Assembly (NCBI RefSeq): GCF_001536285.1
Contig: NZ_FAOZ01000026.1
Location: forward strand, 1 to 64,000
Direction: 5' to 3'
DNA length: 64,000 bases
DNA from: Parafrankia irregularis
Lineage (GTDB): Bacteria > Actinomycetota > Actinomycetes > Frankiales > Frankiaceae
Position numbers and translations under genes: made by a program
The notes under the pieces: model-generated
Database searches by the model: none
Seen by the model: only the letters and a program-made list of their open reading frames with translations
What the model was told of the DNA's origin: nothing
Shown here: in pieces, positions 44,293 to 52,912 of the stretch
Layout: each line of letters starts with the position of its first letter
Numbering within the stretch: the stretch's first letter is position 1

Positions 44293-44946
44293 GTGGACAC
44301 TCAGGCGGTGCACGTGGACGCTTCGGCGGCGAACTCCGACTCCGTGATCGCGGGCGATCCCACCACCTCACTCGGTGACGGCGACATCATGCTGCGCCTT
44401 CGCCGTGCCACAGCGATGGCGCACGCAAGGGTCGAGGCCTGCGTCGGGCTGGACAATCCCGACATCTCGCAGGCGCGTTACCGCGACGTGATGATCGCCT
44501 TCTACCGCCTCCACCTCGTGCTCGAACCGCGGCTTGACGCGTTGTTCGGCGAGTTCGAAGATCCGCTGCTGGACTGGCCGGGGCGCCACAAGCTCGGAAG
44601 CCTGATCCAGGACCTGCACGCCCTCGGCGTGACACCAGACACGCTGACGGCGCTTCCGGCGGCGGCGGTCCCCGCCATGGACGACGTGGCCGCCGGGTTC
44701 GGCGCCCTCTACGTCACCGAAGGCGCGACCCTCGGCGGCCAGCTGATCGCGCGCTACCTGGGCGCCCGGGCCGACCTGGCCGGCGCCTACTCGTACTTCA
44801 CCCCGTACGGGGACCAGGTCGGCCGGCGCTGGCGCGACCTGCGCATGGTCCTGCGCCGGTGGGTGGGCACGGACGAGGCACGGGCGGAAGCCGTCGTCAC
44901 GGCCGCGCTCGCCACGTTCCTCGCCTTCGAGGCCGCGCTCCACTGA
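44293..44946 (+). CDS. Biliverdin-producing heme oxygenase
   Basis: A 217-residue all-helical heme oxygenase that opens heme to biliverdin, iron and CO. The proximal heme His is probably His44 in ATAMAHARVEA. The distal helix has the typical LYVTEGATLGGQLIARYLG. Length is normal for bacterial HO. No phytochrome or iron-uptake gene is adjacent, so its role (iron release or bilin supply) is not set by context. Confidence 0.88.
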   Translation: MDTQAVHVDASAANSDSVIAGDPTTSLGDGDIMLRLRRATAMAHARVEACVGLDNPDISQARYRDVMIAFYRLHLVLEPRLDALFGEFEDPLLDWPGRHKLGSLIQDLHALGVTPDTLTALPAAAVPAMDDVAAGFGALYVTEGATLGGQLIARYLGARADLAGAYSYFTPYGDQVGRRWRDLRMVLRRWVGTDEARAEAVVTAALATFLAFEAALH

Positions 44947-44958
44947 CGACGCGCGACC

Positions 44959-44984
44959 CCCGACCCGTCTGGCCAGCGGTCGGG
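44959..44984. terminator. Hairpin after the heme oxygenase gene
   Basis: CCCGACC (44959-44965) pairs perfectly with GGTCGGG (44978-44984), 12-nt loop, between the heme oxygenase and the convergent PPOX gene. Confidence 0.5.
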
Positions 44985-45037
44985 CTGGTCACCGGTCGAA
45001 CGCCTGACACCGCGGCAGGACGTTGATCACGTCGATG

Positions 45038-45427
45038 TCAGACCGCGAAGGCGATGACCTTGCGCGGGACAACCCGCACAACCAGCCGTACTGTGCCTTC
45101 CGGGTCCGGCGGCGGGTCCTCCACCAGATACCTGTCATTGATGATCTGCTGGAGCTGACGGTCGGTGTCCTCGCTCAGCTCCGCGGTGCCCCGGATCTCG
45201 AAGTAGCGGAGCGGGTTCGCGGGATCGACCACGCAGATACTCACCCGCGGGTCACGGGCCAGGTTTCGGGCCTTGACCCGCCCGGCTGTGGTGGAGAACA
45301 ACACGTCGTCGCCGTCGCGATGAACACAGACCACCGAGGAGTGTGGACCGCCGTCGGCATTCAGCGTCGACACGGTCACGAAAACTCGGCTGTCCAGCAG
45401 GGCACGCAGCCCGTCCACAAGACGCAT
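45038..45427 (-). CDS. PPOX-class F420/FMN-dependent enzyme
   Basis: A 129-residue split-barrel protein of the PPOX class, usually binding F420 or FMN. It shows RVFVTVSTLNADGGPHSSVV, VLFSTTAGRVKARNLARDPR and YFEIRGTAEL. ATG 45427 is preceded by AGGAAAAGG, which can act as a Shine-Dalgarno; a TAGGAA box at the same place also allows a leaderless start. It stands alone. Confidence 0.88.
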   Translation of the reverse strand: MRLVDGLRALLDSRVFVTVSTLNADGGPHSSVVCVHRDGDDVLFSTTAGRVKARNLARDPRVSICVVDPANPLRYFEIRGTAELSEDTDRQLQQIINDRYLVEDPPPDPEGTVRLVVRVVPRKVIAFAV

Positions 45428-45564
45428 GCCCTTTTCCTAGTCAACGCGGCGCGAGGCCGGCAAGAAGGAACATTCCTGGTACAGCGGCACATCGGTGTTA
45501 CCGTCGCGCCCGGTCACCGACCTCCGTATGTGCGCACGGCTCGGTCTTCGCCGGTGGCATTGGC

Positions 45565-46293
45565 TCAGCTTTTCGGATCGGTCCGCGTGGCGTGGCCGCC
45601 GAAGTAGGCCGCCTCGAGCTGTTCCGGTGCGGCGGCCAGCTCCCGGGCCGGGCTTCGCAGGACGATGCTTCCCCGGTTGAGGATGACGGCCTGGTCGGCG
45701 ACCTCCAGTGCGATCCTCACATGCTGCTCGACCAGCACCACGGCACAGCCGTGGTCGGACGCGATACGGCCGACCGTCTCGAACAGCGACTCGACCACCA
45801 GTGGTGCGAGCCCCATGCTGAGCTCGTCGACCAGCAGCACGCGCGGGCGTTGGATCAGCGCCCGGGCCATCACCAGCATCTGCTGCTCGCCACCGGACAG
45901 AGCGCCCGCGGGCACGTCCCAGCGCTTATCCAGCTCGGGGAACACCTCCAGCATCGTCCGCGGCTTCGGGCCGGTGCGCCGAGCCGCGGTCCGGAGGTTC
46001 TCCTCTACGGTCAGCGTGGTGAACAGGCACCGGTTGTCGGGGACGAGCACGACCCCGGTCCGGTTGGCCAGCGCGGGCCGGCCACCGCGTAGCGTCGCGC
46101 CGTCGACCGCCACGGTTCCGGCCTTCGCCGGCAGAAGCCCGGCAAGGGTCAGCAGCAGGGTGGTCTTCCCCGCGCCGTTCGGCCCGAGCAGGGCCAGGAC
46201 CGTGCCTTCCTCGACGGTGAGGTCGACGTCCCGGAAGGCCGTCGCAGAGCCGTGCCCGCCGGTCAGGCCCGCGCATTCCAGCCGGGTCGTCAC
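45565..46293 (-). CDS. livF: Branched-chain-type ABC transporter ATPase (LivF)
   Basis: A 242-residue ABC ATPase of the LivF kind. It has Walker A (LLGPNGAGKTTLLLTL), signature ALSGGEQQMLVMARAL, Walker B (VLLVDELSMGLAPLV) and the switch His (VVLVEQHV). It completes the importer encoded upstream by the LivH-LivM-LivG fusion, whose stop it overlaps (ATGA), so expression is coupled. Confidence 0.93.
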   Translation of the reverse strand: MTTRLECAGLTGGHGSATAFRDVDLTVEEGTVLALLGPNGAGKTTLLLTLAGLLPAKAGTVAVDGATLRGGRPALANRTGVVLVPDNRCLFTTLTVEENLRTAARRTGPKPRTMLEVFPELDKRWDVPAGALSGGEQQMLVMARALIQRPRVLLVDELSMGLAPLVVESLFETVGRIASDHGCAVVLVEQHVRIALEVADQAVILNRGSIVLRSPARELAAAPEQLEAAYFGGHATRTDPKS

Positions 46294-49214
46294 GCGGTCA
46301 CCGCCGTGTCGTCCGAGCCCTCAGCCGTCTCTGACGTCTCTGACGTCTCTGACGTCTCTGACGTCTCTGACGTCTCTGACGTCTCCTGTGCGACGACCAC
46401 TGCTGTCTCCTCCACAACGGAACCGAGGTACGCGTCCGCGACCGCCCGGTTGCCGCGGATCGCCGCGGGATCACCCTCGGCGATGACCTCGCCGAAGTCG
46501 AGGACGTAGATGTAGTCGCAGACACCGAGGACAAGCTCGACGTCATGGTCGACGAGCAGCACGCCGACCCCGGTCTGGCTGATGGCCCGGATACGTTCGC
46601 CGAGCCAGGCGGACTCGGTGGTGTCCAGCCCGGCCGCAGGCTCGTCGAGCAGAAGCACCCGCGGGTCGGTCGCGCACGCTCGGGCGATGGAGACGAGCTG
46701 GCGTTCGCCCTGGCTCAGCTCGCCCGCCTGCCGGTCGGCACGGTCGGTGATCCCGACGAGGTCGAGGCTCCGAGCCAGCGCGTGTCGATGGCTCTCGCCG
46801 CGAAGGTTGGTCAGCGCCGCGCTGACGTTCTCCTCCACGGTCATGTCGTCGTAGAGCTCGAGCGCCTGGAACGTCCGGGTCAGGCCGCCGCGGACCCGTC
46901 GGTGCACGGGCAGGCCGTCGAGTGGCCTGCCGCCGAGCAGCACCGAGCCCTCAGCGCGCACGAAGCCGGTGACGGCCTCGATCACACTCGTCTTGCCGGC
47001 GCCGTTCGGGCCGATCAGGCCCACGATCTTCCCGGGCTGGACCCGGAGCGAGACCCCGGAGACCGCCGTCACCCCGCCATAGCGGACCGTGAGATCGCGG
47101 ACCTCCAGCTCGGTGCGGGCGTCCGTCCGCGGCACCGGATCGGCGGCGCGCCCGGTGGCTGGATCAGCGACGTGCGCATCGGACGGATCAGCCCCCGGCG
47201 CGGTGGGCGATTCGGCGGCCGGCGCGGTGGTCTCGGTGTTCGACACCACGGCCTGCTCGCCGGGGAGCCGCGGCCGCGCTCGGGCGGCGCGAAGGCGAGC
47301 GAACCGGTCGGCCAGCTCGTGCCCGGTGCTCGCCAGGCCCTCGGGGTGGGCGAGGATGACCCCCACCAGGGCGAGGCCGGAGATGACGGGGAACCAGTCC
47401 CCGAGGTGAACCCATCGGTCCATCGCGACGAACACGATGCCGCTGCTGGCCATGACCCCGGCGAGGATGCCTCCGTACACCGACGTGATGCCGGCCAGGT
47501 AGGCGGTCAGCATGACGGTCAGGCCGCCGATGGCGGTGAAGGAGTCGTAGGTGACGACGCCACGGCGGTAGGCCAGCAGGCTGCCCCCGAGGCCCGCGAG
47601 GAAGGATCCGATCGCGAAGCTCACGACCTTGACCCGTACGACGTCGATGCCGATGCCTGCGGCCGAGCGTTCGTTGGCGCGCAGGGCCAGCATGGCCGAG
47701 CCGAGGGTGCTGGTCCGCAGCCGGGCGACCGCCCAGGCCGAGCCGACGAGCAGCACCAGGCAGACCAGACCGAAGGTGATCCGGGGGAACTCCTTGCCGG
47801 TGCCGATGCTCAGATCCAGGCCGAACAGCGACGGCTGGCCCACCCGCGCACCCTCGGTGGGGACGATCTGGGTGTTGCGGAACCACACGGCCTCGATGGC
47901 ATACGCGAGGGCGAGGGTGACGATGCCGAGGGTGATGCCCTTCAGCCGAAGGGCGGGGAGCCCGATGACCACTCCGAGCACCGTCGCGGCGACGGCCGCC
48001 AGCAGTGGAGCGACCGGGAACGGGATACCCCAGCTCTGGGTGAGGCCGCTGAGGACGAACGCCGCCGCGCCGGCGAGGGCGAGCTGCGCCAGCGACACCT
48101 GGCCCGCGTACCCGGTGACGACTACCAGTGAGAGCGCGATGATCGACGCGATGAACGTGCCGATCACCGCGCTGCGCCAGGTGCCGTCAGTGGCCAGCAG
48201 CGCGATCAGGCCGATCGCCGTGCCGGCGACGGTGGGCAGGGTCAGCGCCCGCGGCCTGGGCGCCCGGCCCAGCGGCTGGCGCACGGCCCCGCCGCGGATC
48301 GGCACCGCGCGGCCGGTCGCCAGCATCGCAACCATGATCACGATCAGTGGCACCAGCTCGGCGGATCCGGACTGTGGCATCCAGGAATGCGCGGCGGACA
48401 GGTCGAGCGCCTCTGCCTGGAGCATGCCGATGACCAGCCCGGCGACAACCGTGAGGACCAGATGCTGGAAGCCACCCACCACCACGGCGGCCAGCGCCGG
48501 CACCACGAACAGCGTGTACGAGCTTGGCGAGAGCGGGCTGAGCGGGGCGATGAGAATTCCGGCCAGGCCTGCCATCGCACTACTGATCATCCAGTTGTAC
48601 AGGGCGACCCGGTCCGGGGACACACCGCTCACATAGGCGCCGACCTGCGACTGCGCGGCAGCCCGGGTCAGCAGCCCGAACCTGGTGAACCGGAAGGCCG
48701 CGGCCAGCAGCACGGTCAGCACGACCACCGAGAGGGCCAGGTAGAACCGGTCGGACAGCACGGTCAGCGAGCCGAGCGTCCAGGTGTCGGCAGGGAAGAT
48801 CTCCGCGACACTCACCGGGGAAGTGCCGATCTTGATGGCCATCAGCGACTGGAGCACGACCATCACGGCCAGCGACGCCATTGCCCGCGCCAGCGGCGGT
48901 GCCTCCCGCAGCTGGCGGAACAGCGCCAGGTAGAGCACCGCTCCCAGCAGGGCACCGGCCAGCAGAGACACCACCGCCGCGGGCAGGAAGCTCCATTCGC
49001 CGCCGATCTCCACCGTGGCCGGCAGGCCCGGCAGCAGCAGGAGCAGTTCCCCTTCTCTCAGTGAGGCGTAGAAGTAGGCCACGTAGAGTGCCATCGCTCC
49101 GGTCGCGAAGTTGATGACTCCGGAGCTTCGGTAGGTGAGGACGAGCGCCAGTGCCAGCGCCGCGAAGACTCCTCCGTTTCCCAGGCCGAGAAGTAACGAC
49201 GCTACGTGCTCCAT
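46290..49214 (-). CDS. Fused LivH-LivM-LivG ABC importer subunit
   Basis: A 974-residue single polypeptide combining both permeases and one ATPase of a branched-chain-amino-acid-type importer. LivH-like helices cover about 1-300 (LVLTYRSSGVINFATGAMAL), LivM-like about 325-640 (VTGYAGQVSLAQLALAGAAA, LRLKGITLGIVTLALAYAIE), and LivG-like about 690-930 with Walker A GLIGPNGAGKTS, signature ELSQGERQLVS and Walker B VLLLDEPAAG. The C-terminal tail is an ETS repeat from a 9-nt tandem. The frame is open throughout. The binding-protein gene lies upstream and LivF downstream, so this is one transport operon. Confidence 0.9.
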   Translation of the reverse strand: MEHVASLLLGLGNGGVFAALALALVLTYRSSGVINFATGAMALYVAYFYASLREGELLLLLPGLPATVEIGGEWSFLPAAVVSLLAGALLGAVLYLALFRQLREAPPLARAMASLAVMVVLQSLMAIKIGTSPVSVAEIFPADTWTLGSLTVLSDRFYLALSVVVLTVLLAAAFRFTRFGLLTRAAAQSQVGAYVSGVSPDRVALYNWMISSAMAGLAGILIAPLSPLSPSSYTLFVVPALAAVVVGGFQHLVLTVVAGLVIGMLQAEALDLSAAHSWMPQSGSAELVPLIVIMVAMLATGRAVPIRGGAVRQPLGRAPRPRALTLPTVAGTAIGLIALLATDGTWRSAVIGTFIASIIALSLVVVTGYAGQVSLAQLALAGAAAFVLSGLTQSWGIPFPVAPLLAAVAATVLGVVIGLPALRLKGITLGIVTLALAYAIEAVWFRNTQIVPTEGARVGQPSLFGLDLSIGTGKEFPRITFGLVCLVLLVGSAWAVARLRTSTLGSAMLALRANERSAAGIGIDVVRVKVVSFAIGSFLAGLGGSLLAYRRGVVTYDSFTAIGGLTVMLTAYLAGITSVYGGILAGVMASSGIVFVAMDRWVHLGDWFPVISGLALVGVILAHPEGLASTGHELADRFARLRAARARPRLPGEQAVVSNTETTAPAAESPTAPGADPSDAHVADPATGRAADPVPRTDARTELEVRDLTVRYGGVTAVSGVSLRVQPGKIVGLIGPNGAGKTSVIEAVTGFVRAEGSVLLGGRPLDGLPVHRRVRGGLTRTFQALELYDDMTVEENVSAALTNLRGESHRHALARSLDLVGITDRADRQAGELSQGERQLVSIARACATDPRVLLLDEPAAGLDTTESAWLGERIRAISQTGVGVLLVDHDVELVLGVCDYIYVLDFGEVIAEGDPAAIRGNRAVADAYLGSVVEETAVVVAQETSETSETSETSETSETSETAEGSDDTAVTA
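46327..46380. repeat. 9-nt tandem repeat in the Liv fusion tail
   Basis: GTCTCTGAC repeats six times perfectly, with a partial seventh, encoding Glu-Thr-Ser units near the C-terminus. The unit is a multiple of three, so slippage changes tail length without a frameshift. Confidence 0.95.
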
Positions 49215-49370
49215 GGCGGTCTCCCGAATTCCTCTCCGAACGGTCGACCTTCAGGCGGGTGTCCGGTCCGACCCGCGGTCGCGGCGGCAGGTTTGTCTCG
49301 GCGGCTGCGCGGGCCGGCTCTGGGGCGTGACAACGCCGCCGGACCGGCCCGCCAGGACGGCCGATCGAGG

Positions 49371-50693
49371 TCAGTCCTTGATCGGGGTGTTCCCGAGCGT
49401 CTTGTACTCGGCCGGCTGACCCTTGCCGTCCAGCGTGGTGACCAGGCCGCCGCGGACGCAGACCGCGGGGGTGTTCGTGAAGGCCTTGCCGTTGCACCGG
49501 AACTTCATTCCGCCGGTTCCCGGCAGTTCCTTCTCCGGCATGGCCTTGATCGCGGCGGTCACGGTCGCGGGGGTGATGTCACCGCTGATGTCCGCGGTGG
49601 CCGCCTGCAGGCCGGACAGCGTGATGAACATGGTCATCCCGGTGACGGTGCTGGTGTCGATGTCACCGGAGCCGTATGCGTCGACAACCGCGTTGTACAG
49701 CCGGCTCGACGGGTTGTCCGTCCCGAGCGGGGCTGACGCGGAGACCGTCATCCCCTCCAGGAAATCGCCGGGCACGGCCTCACGGGTCGCATCGGTGACG
49801 CACTGCGCGATCGAGGTGATGTCCCCCTTGAAACCGACCGCGCGCAGGCCGTTGAAGGCGGCGATGCAGAACGGGTCGTTCCCGAGGACGTAGATGATTC
49901 CCGGGTCGCCCTTGGTGGCCTGGCGCATCTGCGGTGTCATGTCCGGCGTACCCGGAGGAATGCGGACGAGATTGTTCTCGATACCGAGCCTCTTGTACTC
50001 GGGAGTCGCGGAGGTCTCGAGGAGGCTGATCGCCGCCGGCACGTCGATGACGACGGACGTGACCTTCTTGGCGCCTTTCTCCTCCGCCAGCTGGATGGGC
50101 AGGGTGACCGACGCGAAGACCGCGTCGGTCAACATGAAGGTCGACTGCGCGTCCTCGAGCTGTCGCTTGCCACCGCCGCCATACAGCATCACCGGGATCT
50201 TCGCGTCGTGCAGCGGGGTCCAGGCGTCGTCCAGGGCCGTCGTCTCGCCGATCGCGACCGCGATCACGCCCTCCTTGACCATCTGGTTGCCACAGTCGCC
50301 GCCCTTGGCCGGATCGCCCCCGGTCTCGCAGGTCACGATCTCGATCGGCCGTCCGCCGATACCGGAGAGATGATCGTTGAGGTACTTGGCGGTGGCATCG
50401 GCGACGTCGAACTGGACGGACAGGTCCCCGTGGGCGGCGCGCCCGTCCGAGATGACCCCGATCTTCACCGGCTCGCCCGTGGCCTTCGCCAGTGGGCCGA
50501 GCACGTCCGCAGCTGCGGCGGTGGAGGTCTCGCCCGACGAGGGCTCGTCCTCGCCACCGCCGCACGCGGCGACCAGCACGAGGCTCGCGGCCGCGGCCGT
50601 CACCGCGGACATCCGTAAGACTGTCGACCGGTGGAAGATCCGCACCCGCCTCGAACCGGTCGCCGCTGCGGACGACGTGTCGGCGCTCTTCAT
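49371..50693 (-). CDS. Branched-chain-type ABC substrate-binding lipoprotein
   Basis: A 440-residue type I binding protein. The signal peptide ends in the lipobox LVAACGGG. The Ser/Ala-rich start is followed by the binding fold (VKIGVISDGRAAHG, RPIEIVTCETGGDP, IPVMLYGGGGKRQL). ATG 50693 is preceded by GAGGTG. It is the first gene of the importer operon; the fused permease starts 156 bp downstream. An AT-rich partial palindrome lies 117-132 bp upstream. The ligand is not evident, but the catabolic island starting at 51386 suggests a carboxylic acid. Confidence 0.92.
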   Translation of the reverse strand: MKSADTSSAAATGSRRVRIFHRSTVLRMSAVTAAAASLVLVAACGGGEDEPSSGETSTAAAADVLGPLAKATGEPVKIGVISDGRAAHGDLSVQFDVADATAKYLNDHLSGIGGRPIEIVTCETGGDPAKGGDCGNQMVKEGVIAVAIGETTALDDAWTPLHDAKIPVMLYGGGGKRQLEDAQSTFMLTDAVFASVTLPIQLAEEKGAKKVTSVVIDVPAAISLLETSATPEYKRLGIENNLVRIPPGTPDMTPQMRQATKGDPGIIYVLGNDPFCIAAFNGLRAVGFKGDITSIAQCVTDATREAVPGDFLEGMTVSASAPLGTDNPSSRLYNAVVDAYGSGDIDTSTVTGMTMFITLSGLQAATADISGDITPATVTAAIKAMPEKELPGTGGMKFRCNGKAFTNTPAVCVRGGLVTTLDGKGQPAEYKTLGNTPIKD

Positions 50694-50809
50694 GAACACA
50701 CCTCTGTCTCGATGTTCTGGGTGTCCGGCCGGGCATCGGCACGCGACCGCGGAGGCCGCCGCCCCCGCCACGCGCGAGCGGAACCTGCGACCAGTCCAAC
50801 CAGGCCTGA

Positions 50810-50825
50810 AATATCTATATGTATT
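50810..50825. promoter_or_regulatory. AT-rich partial palindrome, island operator site 1
   Basis: AATATCTATATGTATT, 12 of 16 positions symmetric, 117 bp upstream of the importer binding-protein gene. It shares the AATATCTA half with the perfect palindromes at 56171 and 57368. Confidence 0.4.
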
Positions 50826-50940
50826 GAAGATTTCTCGGCACGCCGAAGCCCGGACGACGGGATCGGCCACCGGATGCCGGCCACACCCATGCGACACCCG
50901 GCGACACCGGCCAACCCGGGGAGGTCTGGGTGCCATGTTT

Positions 50941-50955
50941 ACGACACCGTGTCGT
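50941..50955. promoter_or_regulatory. 15-bp palindrome, candidate TetR-type operator A
   Basis: ACGACAC-C-GTGTCGT, perfect 7-bp arms around one base. Closely related to the palindrome at 51172. Confidence 0.55.
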
Positions 50956-51171
50956 TTAGCATTGACCCGGACGGTGTCCACGTCAAGGCCCGGATTCACA
51001 CGAGGGGGCACCCCGGCCGACCGGCCGGGTCCGTCGACCGACTGCGCCTGCCGACGAGGTCCGAGCGGAGCGGATGTCACCCGCCCGCCAGCACACACCC
51101 GGCGGGGACACCCCCCACCATGCGGTCAGCGGTCCAATCTTGACCGAGACGCCCCACGCACACCGAAGTAA

Positions 51172-51186
51172 ACGAAACGGTTTCGT
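51172..51186. promoter_or_regulatory. 15-bp palindrome, candidate TetR-type operator B
   Basis: ACGAAAC-G-GTTTCGT, perfect 7-bp arms around one base. It differs from the site at 50941 in only three bases and lies about 200 bp before the CoA ligase start. Confidence 0.55.
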
Positions 51187-51385
51187 ACGAATCCGTACCG
51201 GTCCCTAGCCCCGGCCGTCGACGCCAGGCATCGTCCGGGACCTCCCATCCCGCGAACCGGCGCCCGAGCGTGGTCCAGGACGCGCCGCCGGAGCCGGATC
51301 GCAGAGCGAACCGGACCACAGTGCAACCAGGGAGATCCCAGATGCCCCTGCTCCCCTACTCGCACCCGCCCCGCCGGAGGCGATC

Positions 51386-52912
51386 ATGAGCGTCGCGACG
51401 CTGCTCGCCATGGCCGCGGCCGGTCACGGCGAACGCACTGCCATCGGCACCCGCGCCGACGGCCTGACCTTCGCCGAACTCGAGGACCAGGCCACCGGCG
51501 GCGCCTTCGTCCTGCGCGGCACCGGCGCCCGCTCGGTCGCGTATCTCGGGCTCAACGGCCCCGGCTTCACGGTGGCGCTGCTGGCCGCCGCCGTGGCCGA
51601 CCTCCCGTTCACCCCGCTGAACTACCGCCTGCCCACCGAGGAACTGCGCGACCTGCTCGCCCGGCTGGACGCGCCGTTCCTCATCGCGGACGGCGATCTG
51701 CGGGCCAGGCTGGCACCGCACGCCCACGCCGCGATCACCACGCAGTCGTGGCTGGCGGAGGCGGCCACGCCTCGGGTGGCGCCCGACCCGCTCCCGCCGG
51801 CCGCCGACTCACCGGCCGTGGTGCTGTTCACCAGCGGGACGACGTCCGCGCCCAAGGCGGTGATCCTGCGCAACTCGCACCTGTTCTCCTACGTCACCGG
51901 CACGGTGGAGTTCTCCGGCGCGGGCGAGGACGACGCGGCGCTGGTCAGCGTCCCGCCCTACCACGTAGCCGGGGTCGGCTCGGTACTGAGCAACCTCTAC
52001 GCCGGGCGGCGCACGCTGCACCTGGCGGGCTTCGACCCCGCCCTGTGGCTCGAACTCGTCCAGCAGGAACGGGTTTCCAGCGCGATGCTGGTCCCGACGA
52101 TGCTGGCGCGCATCGTCGAGCACCTGGCTGGCAGGCCCGCGGACGTGCCGACGCTGACCTCACTCGCCTACGGTGGCGCGCGCATGCCCGCCCCGGTTCT
52201 GCGCCGCGCCCTCGCGGCCTTCCCGACCACCGGGTTCGTCAACGCCTACGGCCTGACCGAGACGTCGTCGACGATCGCGCTGCTGGGACCCGAGGATCAC
52301 CGCAGCGCCGTCAGCTCCGCCGATCCGGCCGTACAGGCCCGCCTGGGCAGCGCCGGCCAGGCGGTGCCGGGAGTCACGCTGCAGATCCGCGCCGAGGACG
52401 GCACGCCGCTCGCCCCCGGTGAGCTCGGGGAGCTGTGGGTGCGGGGTGGGCAGGTGTCCGGCGAGTACGCGGGCCTGGGCTCCGTCCTGGACGCGGACGG
52501 CTGGTTCCCGACCCGGGACCAGGCCCACCTTGACCCGGACGGCTACCTTTTCATCACCGGCCGCGGTGATGACACGATCATCCGTGGCGGCGAGAACGTG
52601 GCCCCCGCCGAGATCGAGGATGTACTGGTCGCGCACCCCGAGGTCCGCGACGCGGCCGTGGTCGGCGTACCGGACGACGAGTGGGGCGAACGCATCGCGG
52701 CGGCCGTCGTCGTCAAGCCGGGCTCACCGCTCACGGCGGACGGCCTGCGGGACTGGGCGCGCGGCCGGCTGCGCTCGTCGCGCACTCCCGACCAGGTGGC
52801 CCTGCTGACCGAGCTCCCCTACACGCCCACCGGCAAGCTGCTGCGCCGGCAGGTCCGCGCCGATCTCATGACGCTGGCCGGGGTGCCCGCGGGAACACCG
52901 GTGGCCCGGTGA
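51386..52912 (+). CDS. Acyl-CoA synthetase (AMP-forming), first copy
   Basis: A 508-residue ANL-family ligase that adenylates a carboxylic acid and transfers it to CoA. Motifs are VVLFTSGTTSAPKAVI (A3), NAYGLTETSS (A5), TRDQAHLDPDGYLFITGRGDD (A7/A8, shortened: DGYLFITGRGDDTIIRGG) and PTGKLLRR with catalytic Lys near residue 488. GGAGG precedes ATG 51386. The LLM oxidoreductase gene overlaps its stop (GTGA). It probably starts breakdown of the island's substrate. Confidence 0.93.
   Translation: MSVATLLAMAAAGHGERTAIGTRADGLTFAELEDQATGGAFVLRGTGARSVAYLGLNGPGFTVALLAAAVADLPFTPLNYRLPTEELRDLLARLDAPFLIADGDLRARLAPHAHAAITTQSWLAEAATPRVAPDPLPPAADSPAVVLFTSGTTSAPKAVILRNSHLFSYVTGTVEFSGAGEDDAALVSVPPYHVAGVGSVLSNLYAGRRTLHLAGFDPALWLELVQQERVSSAMLVPTMLARIVEHLAGRPADVPTLTSLAYGGARMPAPVLRRALAAFPTTGFVNAYGLTETSSTIALLGPEDHRSAVSSADPAVQARLGSAGQAVPGVTLQIRAEDGTPLAPGELGELWVRGGQVSGEYAGLGSVLDADGWFPTRDQAHLDPDGYLFITGRGDDTIIRGGENVAPAEIEDVLVAHPEVRDAAVVGVPDDEWGERIAAAVVVKPGSPLTADGLRDWARGRLRSSRTPDQVALLTELPYTPTGKLLRRQVRADLMTLAGVPAGTPVAR

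Larger units (their letters stand above)
50694..51385. other. Divergent regulatory region, importer / CoA ligase
   Basis: 692 bp without a convincing gene. It holds three palindromic elements (near 50810, 50941 and 51172). Parts are less GC-rich than average. It separates the importer operon (minus) from the first acyl-CoA synthetase (plus), so it is the main control region of the catabolic island. Short open frames here overlap the palindromes and look fortuitous. Confidence 0.6.

Noticed and set aside
46327-46380. Possible phase-variation switch
   Set aside because: The unit is 9 nt, so changes keep the reading frame and cannot switch the gene on or off.
50694-51385. Small open frames in the importer/ligase gap
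   Set aside because: Short, overlapping on both strands and across palindromes, with no ribosome site or motif.
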